From the NCBI GenBank assembly GCA_000934455.1, contig KN882221.1, positions 204,033 through 228,128 on the forward strand: 24,096 nucleotides of DNA, written 5' to 3'. The notes below the pieces were generated by a model. That model was given only the letters and a program-made list of their open reading frames with translations, was not told the DNA's origin and did no database searches. The position numbers and the translations under genes were made by a program. Below are positions 20,745-24,096 of the stretch, piece by piece. Within the stretch, counting starts at the first letter, position 1. Every line of letters begins with the position of its first letter. The stretch is from Apostichopus parvimensis. Its lineage: Eukaryota > Echinodermata > Holothuroidea > Aspidochirotida > Stichopodidae.

Positions 20745-20933
20745 TAATGTAATGTAGTATGTAGTTATATCCTCATCATATTACTTTAAACATGTGCTGT
20801 CATGCCTCTTTGTCATAAGCGTATACTTACTTCCTGTTCCCGAGTTTATTCACCCTACACCCACATTATATTCGAAGAAGCCCCCTTTGTTTTAATTCCA
20901 TGAATCATCCATGCTTTACCACAGATGACAACC
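20745..20933 (+). repeat. Inverted repeat A, left arm (~189 bp)
   Basis: This arm is the inverse complement of 23803-23989, with roughly ten mismatches and a 3-nt indel by eye. The inner ends are CCACAGATGACAACC on the left and its exact complement GGTTGTCATCTGTGG on the right. If the intervening 2.87 kb were removed, the arms would form one near-perfect, loop-free palindrome of about 376 bp. Outer ends read TAATGTAATGTA and TACATTACACTAA. Most simply these are the two halves of a foldback MITE or the terminal repeats of a larger element. Confidence 0.85.
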
Positions 20934-20937
20934 CGTA

Positions 20938-21038
20938 CTACAGTATTTAAGTCATTACAACTTCCTGTGAGGGGCAATAAATAGACCTCTCTGTGACATA
21001 AACTCTTGGTCACAGAGTATTTTACTTATATTTACTAA
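20938..21038 (-). mobile_element. Second LTR, 3' part (truncated), separated by a LINE insertion
   Basis: Aligns to 23651-23747 of the complete LTR, including the 9-bp stem CTCTGTGAC/GTCACAGAG (20989-20997 with 21009-21017). The remaining ~190 bp of the LTR end are missing on this side, where inverted repeat A begins. TTACTAA at 21032-21038 is the left copy of the target duplication of the LINE. Confidence 0.75.
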
Positions 21039-23342
21039 TCCTCTCTTTGTCCCTCCACTGTTTATCTCCCACCTCTCCTCTCCCCTGTTGGTTTCTTTCT
21101 TTCTTCTCTCCATCCCTTGTCTACTAATCCCCTTACATCTATCTCTTTGTGTTCACCATTCTCAGTAACTGTTACTTGTCATTTAGCCTTTGAAGAAGTT
21201 CCTGCTAGGATGGAAACGTCAGGCCAACTTACTTTTATTATTCTCTCTTTATTTCCGCAAAATGATAATACAAAAAAAAAAAAAATACATATAAGAAAGT
21301 ACAGAAGCATCAAAATGTTGAAGAATACATATACAGTCACAAAACAATCTTATTTACAATGTAATTATCACTGCGGAGGAGACCTGGCAGAAGCAATGCT
21401 TGTATAAATTCCAGGCCACCCTCTATACTTAATTAATCGATTTACTTATTACTAAACTTTAACGTATTTAAGTCCCACCCACCCCAAAAGAAGAAGAAGA
21501 AGCCGGGAGAAAAAAAAAAAAAAAGATCAGTACTTATCTAACAAATGATTTTTTAAAGCCAATTTAAAGGAAGTCAAAGAGGGTTGGGTACGTAAGTTGA
21601 CATCTAGAGAATTCCAGAACGTGGGGCCACTTATGCGGATTGTCTTTTGATAAGAAGAAGAACGACATAATCTATGAAAATAATTGTCCCTATTTCGTGT
21701 ATCATAATGGTGAACATTGCCTGCCTTGATGAAAAAAGAGCTAAAATTGGGTGGAAGTAAATTGTGATTAAATTTGTACATAAAGATTCCTAATTGGTAG
21801 TGGTATAAGTCAAATATGCTAAGTATCCGGTTGTCTTTGAAAAAAGGTGCAGTGTGATCACGGTACAGAACATTGTTGATACATCGTACGGCACGCTTCT
21901 GAAGGATGAATAGGCGACTAACAATAGATGGGTGCGAGTTAGCCCAGACAATTGCACAATAGTTTAAGTGTGGTAAAATAAGGGTGTTATATAATGAAAG
22001 GAGTACTTGCTTAGAAAAAAGATCTTTGAACTTATACAAGATACTAATGTTTTTGGAGACTGTCTTAGATACTTTCTGAACTTGAAGCTTCCAGCTTAGA
22101 TTGTTGTCAATGATTAAACCTAGAAATTTAGTAGAACGAACACAATTTATTTTGTCATTACCTATAAATAAGTTAATAATGGGGGTGGGCTTTTGCGGGG
22201 GGTGAAATATTATATAATTAGACTTACATGTATTCAGTGATAACTTATTTACTTGAAACCAATCAGATATCTTATTAAGCTCGGTATTTATAACTCTTGC
22301 TGCAATATGAGGATCTTTGTGTTTGTAAAATAAATTTGTATCATCAGCAAAAAGTATATAAGACATGTGATTTGAGGCATTACCAATATCGTTAATATAA
22401 ATAAGAAATAAAAGAGGACCCAAAATCGAACCCTGAGGAACACCACATGAAATATTTTGATAATCTGAATTACACGACCCTAGGGAACATATTGCTGTCT
22501 ATTTGTAAGATACGATAAGAACCAAGAAAGCTGTACCCCTAACCCCATAGTGATGTAGTTTACGAAGAAGAATTTGATGATTAACTGTATCAAATGCCTT
22601 TGATAAATCTAAGAAAACACCAAGACCATATTCATTATTATCGAGAGCATCCCCCACTTTATCAACTAGGTCAATTACTGCCATATAAGTAGAATGACGT
22701 GAACGAAAACCATACTGACTCTTAAAGAAAAAATTATGTTTACTAAGAAAGTTATAAACGCGATTATATACAATACGCTCGAGAATTTTCGAAAATAAAG
22801 GAAGAACTGAAATTGGTCGGTAGTTTTTTACATTAAGAGGACAACCAGATTTATATAATGGAACGACTTTGGCAATTTTTAAGTTATCTGGTACAATACC
22901 TGAGGAAAGAGATAAATTGAAAATGTAGCAAAGGGGTTCTAATATACCATTAATTGTTTTCTTTACAATATTAACATGAACATTATCAAAACCTGGACTT
23001 TTATTTAATTTCAATTTACTTACAATAGAATATATTTCCTCAACACTGGTGGGAAACATGTACATACTGTTTAAATAAGGTTCATTCAAGAATTTATTTA
23101 CATTAACATCGGTACGGGGAATCGTAGAAGCCAAATCAGCACCAATGTTGACAAAGAAATCATTAATAATATTTGAAATACAATCCAGGTTTTTAACTGT
23201 TTCTTTATTATGAACTATTTCAGTCGGATATTTGTTACCTTTATTTTTATGTTTGATAGCTTCATTTATTGTTTTCCATGTTTCTTTCATACTACCTGCA
23301 TTAGCTTGAAATTTAGCGTCAAAATAATTCCTTTTTACACAA
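21039..23342 (-). mobile_element. 5'-truncated CR1/L2-like non-LTR retrotransposon (LINE)
   Basis: A 2.3-kb insertion with reverse transcriptase on the minus strand. It is flanked by TTACTAA at 21032-21038 and 23343-23349. The intact LTR carries TTACTAA only once, at 23741-23747, so this is a 7-bp target duplication. The 5' end (23342) is truncated inside the coding region. The 3' region includes A/T-rich tails and GCGGAAATAAAG near 21245-21256. Another ~195 bp (21039-21234), containing a GACGTTTCCATCCTAGCAGG motif, lie between that tail and the duplication and may be 3' UTR, a transduced flank or a further repeat. Confidence 0.8.
21527..23342 (-). pseudogene. LINE reverse transcriptase ORF, 5'-truncated and frameshifted
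   Basis: The enzyme would copy the element's RNA at a nicked chromosomal target. Reading on the minus strand: [14 protein letters not shown] near 23290, [45 protein letters not shown] (fingers), [19 protein letters not shown] and [14 protein letters not shown] near 22600 (motif A aspartate). After a frame change come [16 protein letters not shown], then SCGVPQGSILGPLLF (motif B) and YILFADDTNLF near 22350 (motif C, both catalytic Asp present). The thumb follows, with STKFLGLIIDNNLSW and LQKRAVRCI, ending SGPTFWNSL...KLALKNHLLDKY with TGA at 21527-21529. Two frameshifts near 22530 and 22465 separate the palm motifs. The endonuclease domain is absent because of 5' truncation. The lack of RNase H and the C-terminal sequence fit the CR1/L2/Daphne group rather than RTE. 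Decay is mild, suggesting a relatively recent insertion. Confidence 0.85.
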
Positions 23343-23404
23343 TTACTAAGGCACATAGGAGAGTGCTATGACTAACCACATTTGAATACACATGAGATGC
23401 AATA
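23343..23404 (-). mobile_element. Second LTR, 5' part
   Basis: Matches 23741-23802 with about three mismatches and is the continuation of 20938-21038 across the LINE insertion. Its first bases (TATTGCATC on the minus strand) are altered from the TGTTGCATC of the complete LTR. It begins only 6 nt after the tRNA-like stretch, so the internal region of the retroelement is essentially gone. Confidence 0.75.
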
Positions 23405-23409
23405 TATCA

Positions 23410-23456
23410 GACTCTTAATCTCAGGGTCGTGGGTTCGAGCCCCACGTTAGGCGCCA
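23410..23456 (-). other. Primer-binding site with 47-nt complementarity to tRNA-Lys(CUU)
   Basis: The plus strand reads as the 3' part of tRNA-Lys with anticodon loop CTCTTAA, T-arm GTGGGTTCGAGCCCCAC and acceptor end GGCGCCA including the CCA. From memory of animal tRNA-Lys(CUU) only one base differs in 47. On the minus strand it starts TGGCGCC directly after the LTR end AACA, which is where a primer-binding site belongs. It is not a tRNA gene: the D-arm, A box and half of the anticodon stem are missing, and animal tRNA genes do not encode CCA. Confidence 0.8.
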
Positions 23457-23802
23457 TGTTACGTTGGAGTGCTCCGGCTCAATTAGTTCGCGCTCCGTTA
23501 TTAAATAAGTAGAATTAACAACAGATAAAGGGAAAACTCCAGACATAGATATAATTGTAGAATATAACTTTATTTATTCTGTGTGGCGATATTGTTGCTG
23601 GAGTACACTCTCTGAAGTCTGGAATCCTAGTTTTTTTCCATACTTAAAAACTACAGTATTTAAGTCATTACAACTTCCTGTGAAGGGGCAATAACCTCTC
23701 TGTGACATAAACTCTTGGTCACAGAGTATTTTACTTATAATTACTAAGGCACGTAAGAGAGTGCTATGACTAACCACATTTGAATACACATAAGATGCAA
23801 CA
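23457..23802 (-). mobile_element. Complete LTR (346 bp) of an LTR retrotransposon
   Basis: On the minus strand it starts TGTTGCATC at 23802 and ends CGTAACA at 23457, giving the terminal TGTT...AACA inverted repeat, and is followed immediately by a tRNA-Lys primer-binding site. An AATAAATAAAG polyadenylation-like sequence lies at about 23565-23575. A second, broken copy occupies 23343-23404 plus 20938-21038. No gag-pol sequence remains, so the superfamily (Gypsy or other) cannot be assigned. Its upstream edge abuts inverted repeat A' with no gap. Confidence 0.8.
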
Positions 23803-23989
23803 GGTTGTCATCTGTGGTAAAGCATGAATGATTCATGGAATTAAGACAAAGGGGGCTTCTACGAATATGATGTGGGTGTAGGGTGAATAAACTCGGGAAC
23901 AGGAAGTAAGTATACTTTTAAGACAAAGAGGCATGAAAGCACATGTTTAGAGTAATATGATGGGGATATAACTACATACATTACACTAA
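23803..23989 (-). repeat. Inverted repeat A, right arm (~187 bp)
   Basis: Inverse complement of 20745-20933. Its inner end GGTTGTCATCTGTGG begins at the base next to the LTR terminus. Confidence 0.85.
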
Positions 23990-24096
23990 CTGTAACTTTC
24001 CTTCTGCTCGATTCCACTCCATCTTCTCTGCATAAATGTGTTTTTCTGTCTAAGGATATAAATTTTACAATTAAAATAAGTTTAAAAAGTTTTGAA
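23990..24096. other. Unassigned flank to the window edge
   Basis: A+T-rich sequence without ORF or repeat matching the rest of the window. Confidence 0.5.

Noticed and set aside
21187..21225. Hammerhead ribozyme core as in Penelope-like elements
   Set aside because: TGAAGA and GAAA flank a short stem-loop, but the conserved C before TGANGA is T, the stem is only about 3 bp, and no partner strand for the following helix was found.
23410..23456. tRNA-Lys gene
   Set aside because: Only the 3' part is present, with no D-arm or A box, and CCA is encoded; position next to the LTR end fits a primer-binding site.

Overview
The window looks like gene-poor, repeat-rich DNA from an animal, most likely a marine invertebrate and plausibly a deuterostome such as an echinoderm. 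The reasons are A+T-rich non-coding DNA without tightly packed ORFs, CR1/L2-type LINE reverse transcriptase, an LTR primed by tRNA-Lys, decayed copies of multicopy invertebrate gene families, foldback elements, several microsatellites and a 50-N scaffold gap. The species cannot be named from the sequence. I see no convincingly intact protein-coding gene; nearly everything recognisable is a relic or a mobile element.

Layout. 1-2400: non-coding, with two weak histone-like relics (a minus-strand H2B-like basic ORF at 7-156 with an upstream TATA box, and a plus-strand H3-like relic from 2145 behind a TATA/CATTCA promoter-like block). 3192-5466: a long, clearly recognisable pseudogene of an invertebrate multicopy family with a PIN/FEN1-like nuclease fold and a C-terminal CXC (tesmin/TSO1-like) cysteine motif, broken by at least five frameshifts and several stops. 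7732-8251: a broken gene with the zinc-binding loop of His-Me finger endonucleases. 9190-9582: a heavily decayed plus-strand LINE reverse transcriptase fragment. 9685-11916 and 11967-13950: two near-identical copies on either side of the N gap, probably uncollapsed haplotypes. 13745-14065: a minisatellite.

15615-18990: a degenerate family of ~100-150 bp tandem units rich in AGGTCA half-sites with recurrent 4-bp and 1-bp spacing. It is interrupted by a 1.09-kb foldback element (16079-17163) made almost entirely of self-complementary short units, and by a second, one-ended copy (17210-17494). A paralogous stretch near 18352 acts as an empty site and fixes the insertion boundary.

20745-23989: a nested set. 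Two ~188-bp inverted repeats face each other. At their exact symmetry point sits an LTR-PBS-LTR remnant on the minus strand. Its complete 346-bp LTR ends TGTT...AACA and is followed by a 47-nt stretch complementary to tRNA-Lys(CUU). The second LTR is split by a 5'-truncated CR1/L2-like LINE (21039-23342) flanked by a 7-bp duplication TTACTAA that occurs once in the intact LTR. The genes do not form a pathway; the window is a record of successive insertions, duplications and decay.
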